Of a DNA stretch of 64,000 nucleotides, positions 1 to 8,096 are shown piece after piece. Under the pieces are notes generated by a model. The model searched no databases and was not told the origin of the DNA. It worked only from the letters and a program-made list of their open reading frames with translations. A program made the position numbers and the translations under genes. The stretch spans positions 62,001-126,000 of the forward strand of contig NZ_JQJJ01000016.1 in the NCBI RefSeq assembly GCF_000745475.1, read 5' to 3'. The stretch is from Allobosea sp. UNC402CLCol (GTDB lineage: Bacteria > Pseudomonadota > Alphaproteobacteria > Rhizobiales > Beijerinckiaceae). How positions within the stretch are numbered: the stretch's first letter is position 1; every line of letters begins with the position of its first letter.

Positions 1-638
1 CCGGTCTCCGGCAGCAGGTGCCAGGTCGTCCAGAAGAAGTCGACCCCGCGCAGGAAGCCGAGGAAGAGCGGCGGGTCGCCGAGCGGCGTCAGCGATCCAC
101 CGATATTCGAGACCAGGAAGATGAAGAAGACCACGACATGGACGTTGTGGCGCCGGTTGTCGTTCGCCCGCAGCAGGGGCCGGATCAGGATCATCGAGGC
201 GCCGGTCGTGCCGACGATGCTGGCCATCACCGTGCCGATCGCGAGGATGACGGTGTTGGTCGCCGGCGAGCCGTGCAGGTTGCCGGTGATCAGGATGCCG
301 CCCGCGATGGTGAAGAGCGCGAAGAGCAGGATGATGAAGGGCAAATATTCGAGCAGGGCCGTATGGAGCACGGCGCCGAGCGAGGCGTCGAAGCCGCGCA
401 GGGCGACGAGCGGCACCAGCAGCAGGAGCGCCCAGAAGGCCGCGAACTTGCCGTAGTGCAATTCCCAGAGATGGTGGAACAGGATCGGCCCGAGCGCGAT
501 CGAGAGCAGCATGCCGGCGAAGGGCAGCGCCCAGAGCGGCCCCATCGTCGCGCCGCCGATATCCCCGGCCGCGAGCGCGGCTCCTGGCAATAGGCTGATC
601 ACACCGGCGCCGGCCAGCGCCTTCCACCATTTCGCCAT
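1..638 (-). CDS. NhaD-like sodium:proton antiporter / citrate-transporter-type permease (partial, C-terminus cut off)
   Basis: The reading frame opens at ATG 638 and runs off the left window edge without a stop, so only about the first 212 residues are seen. The N-terminus looks like a signal or first membrane segment (MAKWWKALAGAG, then SLLPGAALAAG). Several long hydrophobic stretches follow, with the segment GGSLTPLGDPPLFLGFLRG near residue 175-195; this TPLGDPP block is typical of NhaD/ArsB-like ion transporters in the IT superfamily. It probably exchanges Na+ for H+ at the inner membrane, but substrate and direction are inferred from family only. It starts 13 bp after the stop of the TRAP large permease and is likely co-transcribed with it. 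Confidence 0.75.
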   Translation of the reverse strand, partial: MAKWWKALAGAGVISLLPGAALAAGDIGGATMGPLWALPFAGMLLSIALGPILFHHLWELHYGKFAAFWALLLLVPLVALRGFDASLGAVLHTALLEYLPFIILLFALFTIAGGILITGNLHGSPATNTVILAIGTVMASIVGTTGASMILIRPLLRANDNRRHNVHVVVFFIFLVSNIGGSLTPLGDPPLFLGFLRGVDFFWTTWHLLPET

Positions 639-651
639 GCTGTCTCCTTGC

Positions 652-2442
652 TCAGGGCTTGGGTGGATCGATCGCCGGCGGCGCGGTGAAATCGAAGCCG
701 CCCGGACCGCCGATGGTCGGAACCTGGATCGAGTCGAACTGCTTGTCGATCGCCTTCTGGTCGAGCTGCACGGCCGAGGCCTTGTAGTGCATCACCATCT
801 GCGGGAAGAGCACGACGAGCGCGACCATGATGCACTGGATCACGACGAAGGGCACGGCGCCCCAGTAGATCTGCCCGGTGGTGACGGGCTGCATCATCCT
901 GCCGGTGATCTTGTCCTTGTAGGGGTTCTTCGGCGCGACCGAGCGCAGGAAGAACAGCGCGAAGCCGAAGGGCGGGTGCATGAACGAGGTCTGCATGTTC
1001 ACGCCCAGAATGACGCCGAACCAGATCAGGTCGATGCCGAGCTTGTCCGCCGCGGGGCCGAGCAGCGGCACGATGATGAAGGCCAGCTCGAAGAAGTCGA
1101 GGAAGAAGGCGAGCAGGAACACCATCACGTTGACGACGATCAGGAAGCCCGTCGCGCCGCCCGGCAGGCCGACCAGCAGGTGCTCGACCCAGACATGGCC
1201 GTTGACGCCGTAGAAGGTGAGCGAGAAGACGCGCGCGCCGACCAGGATGAAGAGCACGAAGGCCGAGAGCTTGGCGGTCGACTCCGTCGCCTGCCGGAGC
1301 AGCTCGAAATTCATGCGCTTCTTGCCCCAGGCGAGCAGGATCGCGCCGGCCGCGCCCATGGCGCCGCCCTCCGTCGGCGTGGCGACGCCGATGAAGATCG
1401 TGCCCAGCACCAGGAAGATCAGAGCCAGCGGCGGCACCATCACGAACACGACCTGCTCGGCCATGCGCGAGAGCAGGTTGAGGCCCAGCGCCTTGTTGAT
1501 GAGCGCGATCACGAAGGACACGCCGACCGCGATCGACATCGTCAGCACGACGAAGTCCGACCCCGCCGTCACCTTGGTGAAGAGCTTCATATAGGCGTAG
1601 GCGATGGCGAAGGAGATGACGGTGACGACGAGCAGCGAGAACCGCCGGGTCTTGCCGTCGGCGTCGCGCAGCGTCTGCGCTTCCGGCGGCAGGCCCGGGG
1701 CGCGCTTCGGATAGACGATGGTGACGAGGAAGACGTAGAGCGCGTAGAGGCCGGCCAGGACGAGGCCGGGAATGAAGGCGCCCTCATACATGTCGCCGAC
1801 CGAACGGCCGAGCTGGTCGGCGAGCACGATCAGCACCAGCGAGGGCGGGATGATCTGGGCCAGCGTGCCCGAGGCCGCGATGACGCCCGAGGCGAGGCGC
1901 CGGTCATAGCCGTAGCGCAGCATGATCGGCAGCGAGATCAGGCCCATCGAGATCACCGAGGCCGCGACGACGCCGGTGGTGGCCGCAAGCAGCGCGCCGA
2001 CGAAGATCACGGCATAGGCGAGGCCGCCACGGACCGGGCCGAAGAGCTGGCCGATCGTGTCGAGCAGGTCTTCGGCCATGCCGGAGCGCTCGAGGATGAG
2101 GCCCATGAAGGTGAAGAACGGGATCGCCAGCAGCACGTCGTTGTTCATCGTGCCGTAGATGCGCTCCGGCAGAGCCTGCAGGAAATTCTCCTGGAACAGG
2201 CCGAGATCGATGCCGATCAGCGCGAAGAGCAGGCCGTTGGCCGCGAGCGCGAAGGCGACGGGATAGCCCAGCAGCAGGAAGACGACGAGCGTGGCGAACA
2301 TCACCGGCGCCATGTTGACGCGCAGGAAATCGCCGATGCCGCCGCCCGCCGCGAAGGCGTCGCCGGTGTGCAGGCTGAAGAAGGCGAGGACGGTGAGCGC
2401 GAGCAGCAGGCCGGCGGCGCGCGGAAGGCGAAATGCGTGCAT
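652..2442 (-). CDS. dctM: TRAP transporter large permease (DctM family)
   Basis: This is the large membrane subunit of a tripartite ATP-independent periplasmic transporter, the ion-coupled translocation channel for organic acids or similar solutes. The 596-residue protein is longer than the usual roughly 430, owing to an N-terminal hydrophobic leader (about residues 1-32), a hydrophilic loop with extra membrane segments in the middle, and a C-terminal tail. The DctM signature ATPTEGGAMGAAGA lies near residue 355. I chose ATG 2442 (MHAFRLPRAAG) because the open frame upstream is low-complexity shadow lying inside dctQ. The stop lies 13 bp before the NhaD-like gene, and dctQ ends 29 bp upstream. 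No dctP binding-protein gene is visible in the window, so the substrate cannot be guessed. Confidence 0.9.
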   Translation of the reverse strand: MHAFRLPRAAGLLLALTVLAFFSLHTGDAFAAGGGIGDFLRVNMAPVMFATLVVFLLLGYPVAFALAANGLLFALIGIDLGLFQENFLQALPERIYGTMNNDVLLAIPFFTFMGLILERSGMAEDLLDTIGQLFGPVRGGLAYAVIFVGALLAATTGVVAASVISMGLISLPIMLRYGYDRRLASGVIAASGTLAQIIPPSLVLIVLADQLGRSVGDMYEGAFIPGLVLAGLYALYVFLVTIVYPKRAPGLPPEAQTLRDADGKTRRFSLLVVTVISFAIAYAYMKLFTKVTAGSDFVVLTMSIAVGVSFVIALINKALGLNLLSRMAEQVVFVMVPPLALIFLVLGTIFIGVATPTEGGAMGAAGAILLAWGKKRMNFELLRQATESTAKLSAFVLFILVGARVFSLTFYGVNGHVWVEHLLVGLPGGATGFLIVVNVMVFLLAFFLDFFELAFIIVPLLGPAADKLGIDLIWFGVILGVNMQTSFMHPPFGFALFFLRSVAPKNPYKDKITGRMMQPVTTGQIYWGAVPFVVIQCIMVALVVLFPQMVMHYKASAVQLDQKAIDKQFDSIQVPTIGGPGGFDFTAPPAIDPPKP

Positions 2443-2471
2443 GGCGAGTTTCCGGACTTCTTGCGGGCCGC

Positions 2472-3071
2472 TCACGAAGCGAGGCCCTGTTCCTTGGCTT
2501 GATCGAGCAGGCGCTGGGCTTCCGCCTCCGCCGCGGCGGCGTGACCGGCAGCCACCTCCTGATCCTCGAGATCGCCGCGCATGATCGCGATCTGCTTGAT
2601 GATCTCGGAGACGCCCTGGATCGTCAGCATCAGGAAGCCGACGATGACGAGGCCCTTCGCCGGCCATTGCGGCAGGCCGCCGGCCGAGAGCGACTGCTCG
2701 TTGATCTCGTAGGAGCGCAGGAAGAACGGCCAGGAATGGTAGACGATCAGCAGGCAGAACGGCATCAGGAAGAAGAGATGGCCGAGCAGCTCGATCCATT
2801 GCCGCACGCGCTTCGGCAGCATGCTGTTCACGATGTCGATGCGGATGTGCTCCTTCACCTGCATCGTCCAGGAGGCGCACATCAGGAAGACCGCGCCGAA
2901 CAGCATCCATTGCAGTTCGAGCCAGGCATTCGACGAGACGTTGAAGACCTTGCGGATGACGGCGTTGACGGTCGCGACGATCACCGCCGCAAGGATCAGC
3001 CACGCGATTTTCCGGCCGATGAAGCCGTTGACCGCGTCGATCACGCGGCTGACTGCAAGAAGGCCCTTCAC
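2472..3071 (-). CDS. dctQ: TRAP transporter small permease (DctQ family)
   Basis: This is the small four-helix membrane subunit that pairs with DctM. The 199-residue protein contains the DctQ-type run NAWLELQWMLFGAVFLMCAS, followed by HIRIDIV, around residues 50-85. The C-terminal tail is Ala/Glu-rich and probably cytoplasmic. I chose GTG 3071 because a purine-rich ribosome-binding site (GGGAGCGGGG) sits just upstream and because the longer frame from 3161 begins with a non-family Arg-rich stretch. It is the first gene of a minus-strand operon dctQ-dctM-antiporter. The length fits the family (about 160-200). Confidence 0.87.
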   Translation of the reverse strand: MKGLLAVSRVIDAVNGFIGRKIAWLILAAVIVATVNAVIRKVFNVSSNAWLELQWMLFGAVFLMCASWTMQVKEHIRIDIVNSMLPKRVRQWIELLGHLFFLMPFCLLIVYHSWPFFLRSYEINEQSLSAGGLPQWPAKGLVIVGFLMLTIQGVSEIIKQIAIMRGDLEDQEVAAGHAAAAEAEAQRLLDQAKEQGLAS

Positions 3072-3317
3072 GTCCCCGCTCCCATCGAGATGCGCGCAGG
3101 CCCGGTCATGCTTCGCCCGTCTGCCGGTTATGCGCCGTTTACGTGCTGGGTATAGGAGCACATGCAGCGGCGCAAGACGGGGGACGCCTTATCCATTAGA
3201 CGAAAGAAGCACGTGTCCGGACGGGCTGCGAGAGGGTTCCGCAGGGCGCCCAGCTTCCGTCCTCACGGTCGCGGCGCCATGGCGGGGAACGATCATTATG
3301 TCGCCATTCATTTTTGA

Positions 3318-3330
3318 AGAATATTATTCT
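3318..3330. promoter_or_regulatory. AT-rich dyad AGAATA-T-TATTCT, possible Fur-superfamily-like operator
   Basis: The 291 bp between dctQ (minus) and the amidotransferase (plus) hold no gene. About 35 nt before the start at 3363 lies a perfect 6-1-6 inverted repeat in an AT-rich island that stands out from the GC-rich surroundings. Its form recalls operators of the Fur/PerR superfamily, but it lacks the 3-nt spacing of an Irr box. Regulatory function is inference. Confidence 0.35.
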
Positions 3331-3362
3331 CGACCATCCGCCCCGGCCGATTCGAGCCCTTC

Positions 3363-4151
3363 ATGTGCCGCTTCCTTGCCTATTCCGGCGTGCCCGTCTT
3401 TCTCGAGGACTTCATCGCCTCGCCCTGCCACTCGCTGATCCACCAGTCGCTCCATGCCGAGGAGGCCAAGACCGGCACGAATGGCGACGGCTTCGGCGTC
3501 GGCTGGTACGGGGAACGCTCCGAGCCCGGGCAGTATCGCGAGGTCAGGCCGGCCTGGTCGGACGAGAACCTGCTCTCGATCGCGCGGCAGGTGCGCTCGC
3601 ATCTGTTCTTCGCCCATGTCAGGGCCGCGACCGGCACGGCGACGACGCGCGCCAACTGCCACCCCTTCGTCCATGGCCGCCATCTCTTCATGCATAACGG
3701 CCAGATCGGCGGCTATGGCGCGATCCGCCGCAAGCTCGAGAACCTGATTCCCGACGCGCTCTACGGCGTGCGCGCCGGCACCACCGATTCCGAAGCGATC
3801 TTCCTGCTGGCGATGGCGCAGATGGCGCGCGGGCTCGCCGCCGGCGAGGCGCTGGCTGCGGCGCTTTCGACGGCGCTGTCCCTGATGGAGGAGGCCGGCA
3901 CGCGCGAGCCGCTGCGCTGCGCGGCGGCCCTCGCCGATGGCGAGACCATCCATGCCGTGCGCTGGTCCTCCGACGACCGGCCGCCGAGCCTCTATGTCTG
4001 CCAGAAGGCCGACAGCGTCGTCATCGCCTCCGAACCCGTCGATGCGGCGCGCGAATGCTGGCAGGCGCTGCCCTGCAACACGCTGGCCACGGTGCGGGGT
4101 GGCACGGTCAGCCTCACTCCCTTCGAGATCGCGCTGCGCCAGGCGGCCTGA
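3363..4151 (+). CDS. Class II glutamine amidotransferase (YafJ/EgtC-like)
   Basis: The 262-residue protein begins MCRFLAYSG, so Cys2 becomes the N-terminal nucleophile after methionine removal, as in Ntn-type glutamine amidotransferases. Further family blocks are NGDGFGVGWYG (about residues 40-50), FAHVRAATG (about 82-90), and CHPFVHGRHLFMHNGQIGGY (about 99-118). It should hydrolyse glutamine, or a gamma-glutamyl amide, to release ammonia or an amine. No synthase domain is attached and no ergothioneine genes (egtB, egtD) are nearby, so the acceptor or amide substrate is unknown. It appears to be a single-gene unit, ending at a shared terminator at 4186-4208. Confidence 0.85.
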   Translation: MCRFLAYSGVPVFLEDFIASPCHSLIHQSLHAEEAKTGTNGDGFGVGWYGERSEPGQYREVRPAWSDENLLSIARQVRSHLFFAHVRAATGTATTRANCHPFVHGRHLFMHNGQIGGYGAIRRKLENLIPDALYGVRAGTTDSEAIFLLAMAQMARGLAAGEALAAALSTALSLMEEAGTREPLRCAAALADGETIHAVRWSSDDRPPSLYVCQKADSVVIASEPVDAARECWQALPCNTLATVRGGTVSLTPFEIALRQAA

Positions 4152-4185
4152 TCGAGGGGTGTCCACGCGTCGCGGAAGCGAAAAA

Positions 4186-4208
4186 AGGGGCCGTGCGGGA
4201 CGGCCCCT
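4186..4208. terminator. Bidirectional rho-independent terminator between convergent genes
   Basis: A 9-bp perfect stem (AGGGGCCGT / ACGGCCCCT) with a 5-nt loop is preceded on the plus strand by six A residues, which read as a U-tract on the minus-strand transcript. It therefore best fits termination of the minus-strand gene at 4232-4456, and it also lies 35 bp after the amidotransferase stop. Confidence 0.8.
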
Positions 4209-4231
4209 CTTCGGTTCTGCTCGACGAGCGC

Positions 4232-4456
4232 TCAGTTGTGGTGCGGCAACGTTCCGGCCGGAACGAAGGGCCGGGTCGGCTGCCCCTTGAAGTGCTCGTG
4301 ATAGGCGAGATACTGGCTCTGCTCGGCCAGGGCGCGGTTATTTTGCGCCTGCTCATGTACGATGCTTTCCGCCCCGAGCTCGGCGGCATAGGCCGTGGAA
4401 CCGGCTGCGGACAGCAGAAGCGCGGCGGCGACGGCAATAGTCTTGCGCGAAATCAT
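4232..4456 (-). CDS. Small secreted protein of unknown function
   Basis: The 74-residue protein has a clear Sec signal peptide (MISRKTIAVAAALLLSAAGS, cleavage probably after TAYA at about residue 24). A short hydrophilic mature part of about 50 residues follows, rich in Glu, Gln, His and Asn (AESIVHEQAQNNRALAEQSQ, ending HHN). There are no cysteines. It has its own strong terminator, which supports it being a real gene. I recognise no domain. An AAGGAGATT-like ribosome-binding region (AGGAGATTGTC on the minus strand) lies immediately upstream of ATG 4456. Confidence 0.65.
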   Translation of the reverse strand: MISRKTIAVAAALLLSAAGSTAYAAELGAESIVHEQAQNNRALAEQSQYLAYHEHFKGQPTRPFVPAGTLPHHN

Positions 4457-4774
4457 GACAATCTCCTGTTCTTACGCCCACAAGCACCCAGCTAATTGTC
4501 GGAACCTGATTTCCAATGCCTCCGCGAATTCACTAGCATTCACGTCACCGTGAATGGCCGTCGTCGGCATGAATACAAGCGACGACTTGCCGCATTTACT
4601 TTTCTTCCTCCGTCAGGCGGCGCCTCCGGGCCACGCGAGTGCCTGGTCGGGGCCACGGCGCCCAGGCGGAAGCCGCCATGCGCGAGGCGCGCTCGTAACT
4701 CCGTGGTTGCCTTCCTACGTCGGGAGCCTAGCGTTGCTGACCTGGCAGGGCAGCTCGACGGAAAGGCGACGACG
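4457..4774. other. Intergenic region (318 bp) upstream of the ThDP enzyme, no gene seen
   Basis: This is a divergent promoter region between the small secreted protein and the acetolactate-synthase-like gene. An open frame extends upstream of 4775 to 4496, but its translation is Arg/Pro-rich and unlike the family. The main structured element is the dyad at 4537-4556. Confidence 0.5.
4537..4556. promoter_or_regulatory. Perfect inverted repeat CATTCACG-N4-CGTGAATG, candidate operator
   Basis: An 8-bp perfect dyad with a 4-bp centre lies in the divergent intergenic region, about 220 bp before the ThDP enzyme and 80 bp before the small secreted protein. The size and symmetry fit a dimeric repressor site, but no regulator gene is adjacent, so the binding protein is unknown. 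Confidence 0.45.
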
Positions 4775-6430
4775 ATGAAGAAGGGTTCCGATCTTCTGGT
4801 TGCGGCTTTGGAGAATGAAGGCGTCGACCGCGTTTTCGGCGTTCCGGGCGAGGAGAATCTCGATGTCGTCGAGTCCCTGCGCAAATCCAAGATCGAGCTG
4901 GTTCTGACGCGGCACGAACAGGCGGCGGCCTTCATGGCCGCGACCCATGGCAGGCTCACCGGCAAGCCCGGTGTCTGCATCGCGACGCTCGGCCCCGGCG
5001 CGCTCAATTTCTCGACCGGCGCGGCCTATGCCCATCTCGGCGCCATGCCGATGATCCTGATCACCGGGCAGAAGGCGATCATGACCGCCAAGCAGGCGCG
5101 CTTCCAGATCGTCGACGTCGTCGCCTCGATGCGCCCGCTGACCAAGATGACGCGCCAGATCGTCAGCCCGGCCAGCATCCCCTCCGTGGTGCGCGATGCC
5201 TTCCGCGTCGCGATGGAGGAACGGCCGGGGCCGGTCCATCTCGAACTGCCGGAGGATGTGGCCGCCGAGGAGATCGACGACATCCCGCTCATCCCCGTCC
5301 ATCCGCTCGACCAGCCCGTCGCCCCGGCTGTCGCGCTCGACCGCGCGACGCAGATGATCCTCGCGGCCAAGCGCCCGCTGGTGATGATCGGTGCCGCCGG
5401 CAACCGGCCGCGCCTGGTCGAGCCGCTCTCGGCCTTCGTGCGCAAGATCGGCGTGCCGTTCTTCAACACGCAGATGGGCAAGGGCGCCGTCACCGGCGGC
5501 TCCAACCTCTATCTGGGCACCGCTGCCCTGTCCGAGGGCGATTATGTCCACGAGGCCGTCGCCGCGGCGGACCTCATCATCGCGGTCGGCCACGACACGG
5601 TCGAGAAGCCGCCCTTCCTGATGCGCAGCGCCGGCGGGCCGAAGGTCATCCATGTCGGCTACCAATCGGCCAATGTCGAGCAGGTCTACCATCCCGATGC
5701 GGAGGTGATCGGCGATATCGGCGCGAGCGTCACCGCGCTCGGCGACAGGCTCGGCGGCAAGCTTCCGGAGCAGGCCAAAATGCTCGAGCTGCGCCAGCGC
5801 ATCCTGGCGAAGATCAACGACCGGGCCGAGGAGGACCGCTTCCCGGTGACGCCGCAGCGGCTCGTCCATGACGTGCGCGCGGTGATGCCGGAGGACGGCA
5901 TCGTCTGCCTCGACAACGGCATGTACAAGATCTGGTTCGCGCGGAACTACCGCACCCATGTCGCCAACACGCTGCTGCTCGACAATGCGCTGGCGACGAT
6001 GGGCGCCGGCCTGCCCTCGGCGATGATGGCGGCGATGCTGCATCCGCGCCGGCGCGTCATGGCCGTCTGTGGCGATGGCGGCTTCATGATGAACTCGCAG
6101 GAGATGGAGACGGCGGTCCGCCTGGGCCTCGACCTCGTCGTGCTCGTCCTCAATGACGGCGCCTATGGCATGATCCGCTGGAAGCAGGCCGTCGACAAAT
6201 TCCCCGATTACGGCATGACCTTCGGCAATCCCGATTTCGTGCGCTATGCCGAGGCCTATGGCGCCAAGGGCTCGCGCGTGACCTCGGCGGAAGCGCTGGT
6301 GCCGACGCTCGAAGCCGCGTTCAAGGGCGGCGGCGTCCATCTCGTCGATTGCCCGATCGACTATTCCGAAAACACCCGCGTCCTCGTCGAGGAACTGCGC
6401 AACCGCGTGCCCGACGTCGATCTGGCCTGA
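4775..6430 (+). CDS. ThDP-dependent acetolactate-synthase-like enzyme (large-subunit type)
   Basis: The 551-residue protein has the three-domain layout of acetohydroxyacid synthase and related enzymes. The N-terminal ThDP domain carries the catalytic Glu48 (in RHEQ) and GVPGEENLD. The C-terminal ThDP-binding motif runs from GDG at 433-435 to Asn460 (LNDGAYGMIRW). Such enzymes decarboxylate a 2-oxo acid and transfer the resulting aldehyde unit. No small regulatory subunit (ilvH) follows. Instead an aldehyde dehydrogenase starts 36 bp later, so a catabolic 2-oxo acid to aldehyde to acid route is more likely than branched-chain amino acid synthesis. ATG 4775 is chosen because family homology begins at MKKGSDLLV. 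The substrate is unknown. Confidence 0.82.
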   Translation: MKKGSDLLVAALENEGVDRVFGVPGEENLDVVESLRKSKIELVLTRHEQAAAFMAATHGRLTGKPGVCIATLGPGALNFSTGAAYAHLGAMPMILITGQKAIMTAKQARFQIVDVVASMRPLTKMTRQIVSPASIPSVVRDAFRVAMEERPGPVHLELPEDVAAEEIDDIPLIPVHPLDQPVAPAVALDRATQMILAAKRPLVMIGAAGNRPRLVEPLSAFVRKIGVPFFNTQMGKGAVTGGSNLYLGTAALSEGDYVHEAVAAADLIIAVGHDTVEKPPFLMRSAGGPKVIHVGYQSANVEQVYHPDAEVIGDIGASVTALGDRLGGKLPEQAKMLELRQRILAKINDRAEEDRFPVTPQRLVHDVRAVMPEDGIVCLDNGMYKIWFARNYRTHVANTLLLDNALATMGAGLPSAMMAAMLHPRRRVMAVCGDGGFMMNSQEMETAVRLGLDLVVLVLNDGAYGMIRWKQAVDKFPDYGMTFGNPDFVRYAEAYGAKGSRVTSAEALVPTLEAAFKGGGVHLVDCPIDYSENTRVLVEELRNRVPDVDLA

Positions 6431-6466
6431 GCTTTCACATTCATCGCGTTTTTAAAGGAGACGACC

Positions 6467-7849
6467 ATGCTTCAGGTTGTTCAGGCTTATGACCGCGCGC
6501 CGATCACCGAGATCGAGACCGACGACGCAGCCGCTCTGGAACGCAAGCTGCAGGCCGCGCAGGCCGTCTTCAAGGACCGCGACAACTGGCTGAAGCCGCA
6601 TCAGCGCATGGCGATCCTGCGCAAGCTCGCCGGGTTGCTCGAGGCGAAGCGCGACCATTTCGCCATGCAGATCGCCCGCGAGGGCGGCAAGCCCCTGCCG
6701 GACGCCATCGTCGAGGCCAATCGCGCCGTCGACGGCGTCAACAATGCCGCCGACGAATTGCGCAATTTCGCCGGCCGCGAGATTCCGATGGGGCTGTCCG
6801 CCGCGGCCGATGGCCGCTGGGCCTTCACCACCAAGGAGCCGATCGGCATCGTCGCGGCGATCTCGGCCTTCAACCACCCGCTCAACCTGATCGTTCACCA
6901 GGTCGCGCCGGCGATCGCGACCGGCTGCCCGGTCATCGTCAAGCCGGCCGGCACGACGCCGCTTTCCTGCATCGACTTCGTCAGGCTGGTGCATGAGGCC
7001 GGGCTGCCCGAAGCCTGGTGCCAGACCTTCGTGCCGGCCGAGACCGCGCTGGCGGAAAAGCTCGCGACCGACCCGCGCATCGCCTTCCTCAGCTTCATCG
7101 GCTCGGCCAAGGTCGGCTGGTACCTGCATTCGAAGCTTGCGCCCGGCGCGCGCTCGGCGCTGGAACATGGCGGCGTCGCGCCGGCGATCGTCGACAGGAG
7201 CGCCAATCTCGAGGCGATCATCGAGCCGATCGTGAAGGGCGGCTACTACCATGCCGGCCAGGTCTGCGTCTCGACGCAGCGCATCTATGTCCATGATTCC
7301 ATCGTCAACGACTTCACCGAGCGCCTCGTCGCGCGGGTGAAGAAGTTGCGCACCGGAGACCCCACGCTCAAGGACACCGAGGTCGGCCCGCTGATCACCC
7401 CGAAGGAGGCCGACCGCGTCGCCGACTGGATCGACGAGGCGGTGAAGGGCGGCGCCAAGCTGCTCGCCGGCGGCAAGCGGCTCTCCGAGACGACGCTGGA
7501 ACCGACCGTGCTGGTCGATCCGGCGCCGGAAGCGCGCATCTCGCAGGAGGAGATCTTCGGGCCGGCGGTCGCGATCTATCGTTTCCGCGATCTCGACGAC
7601 GCCATCGCCCGGGCCAATTCCCTGCCGGTCTCGTTCCAGTCCAGCATCTTCGCGCAGGATATCGATGTCGCGCTCCGGGCCGCCAATCGGCTCGATGCCT
7701 CCGCCGTGATGATCAACGACCCCACCACCTTCCGCACCGACTGGATGCCTTTCGCCGGCCGGCGCGTTTCGGGCTACGGCACTGGCGGCATCCCCTTCAC
7801 CATGCACGACATGACGCAGGAGAAGATGATCCTGATGAAGCGGCGCTGA
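6467..7849 (+). CDS. NAD(P)-dependent aldehyde dehydrogenase
   Basis: The 460-residue protein belongs to the ALDH superfamily. It has the oxyanion Asn136 (in FNHPLN, where many family members have WNFP), the general base Glu233 (LEHGG), the nucleophile Cys267 (GQVCVSTQR), and a C-terminal PFAGRRVSGYGTGG segment. It oxidises an aldehyde to its acid or CoA ester in the cytoplasm. A purine-rich ribosome-binding site (AAAGGAGACG) precedes ATG 6467. It is 36 bp downstream of the ThDP enzyme and probably co-transcribed, so the two may act in sequence. The relation to lactaldehyde/glyceraldehyde-type dehydrogenases is a family-level guess. Confidence 0.87.
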   Translation: MLQVVQAYDRAPITEIETDDAAALERKLQAAQAVFKDRDNWLKPHQRMAILRKLAGLLEAKRDHFAMQIAREGGKPLPDAIVEANRAVDGVNNAADELRNFAGREIPMGLSAAADGRWAFTTKEPIGIVAAISAFNHPLNLIVHQVAPAIATGCPVIVKPAGTTPLSCIDFVRLVHEAGLPEAWCQTFVPAETALAEKLATDPRIAFLSFIGSAKVGWYLHSKLAPGARSALEHGGVAPAIVDRSANLEAIIEPIVKGGYYHAGQVCVSTQRIYVHDSIVNDFTERLVARVKKLRTGDPTLKDTEVGPLITPKEADRVADWIDEAVKGGAKLLAGGKRLSETTLEPTVLVDPAPEARISQEEIFGPAVAIYRFRDLDDAIARANSLPVSFQSSIFAQDIDVALRAANRLDASAVMINDPTTFRTDWMPFAGRRVSGYGTGGIPFTMHDMTQEKMILMKRR

Positions 7850-7977
7850 GGGGCCCGGGGCCCGGCCGCCGCGGCTCCGCCGCGTCGCGACCACGCGGTG
7901 GGCGTGCCTGCCGGGGAAGCCGCCACGGCCGCGACGCCAAGCTGCCGATTGTGGCAATAATACAGTGATATCAGTAG

Positions 7978-7994
7978 TTTATTATGCTTCTAAA
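7978..7994. promoter_or_regulatory. Candidate Irr iron control element (ICE) upstream of efeU
   Basis: The sequence TTTATTA-TGC-TTCTAAA matches the ICE consensus of Rhizobiales Irr (TTTAGAA-N3-TTCTAAA) perfectly in the right half and at 5 of 7 positions in the left. It lies in a short AT-rich island about 100 bp before the efeU start, in the 247-bp gene-free gap after the aldehyde dehydrogenase. The consensus is from memory of published Bradyrhizobium work. Control by heme-sensing Irr in response to iron is inferred. Confidence 0.6.
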
Positions 7995-8096
7995 CTGAAC
8001 GGTTTTGGTTGACCGGCCGGCGCGGGATGCCTAGGCAACAGGGCATCTGCGCCGCGAACGGCATCGGCCGCGACGCGCAACCGGACCTGGTTCGCC

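Noticed and set aside
511..2502. Long plus-strand open frame over dctM
   Set aside because: Its translation is almost wholly Arg/Asp/Glu/His low-complexity, the usual antisense shadow of a GC-rich membrane-protein gene; the minus strand has a full DctM protein.
3140..3215. tRNA-like stretch on the minus strand (CGTCTAATGGATAAGGCG with pairing GTGCT / AGCAC ends)
   Set aside because: The D-arm-like part recalls a tRNA, but there is no T-arm GTTC motif and the acceptor stem pairs only 5 bp, so I do not call an RNA gene.
4496..4774. N-terminal extension of the ThDP enzyme to 4496
   Set aside because: The extra 93 residues are Arg/Pro-rich, without family similarity, and cover the dyad at 4537; ATG 4775 begins the conserved sequence.
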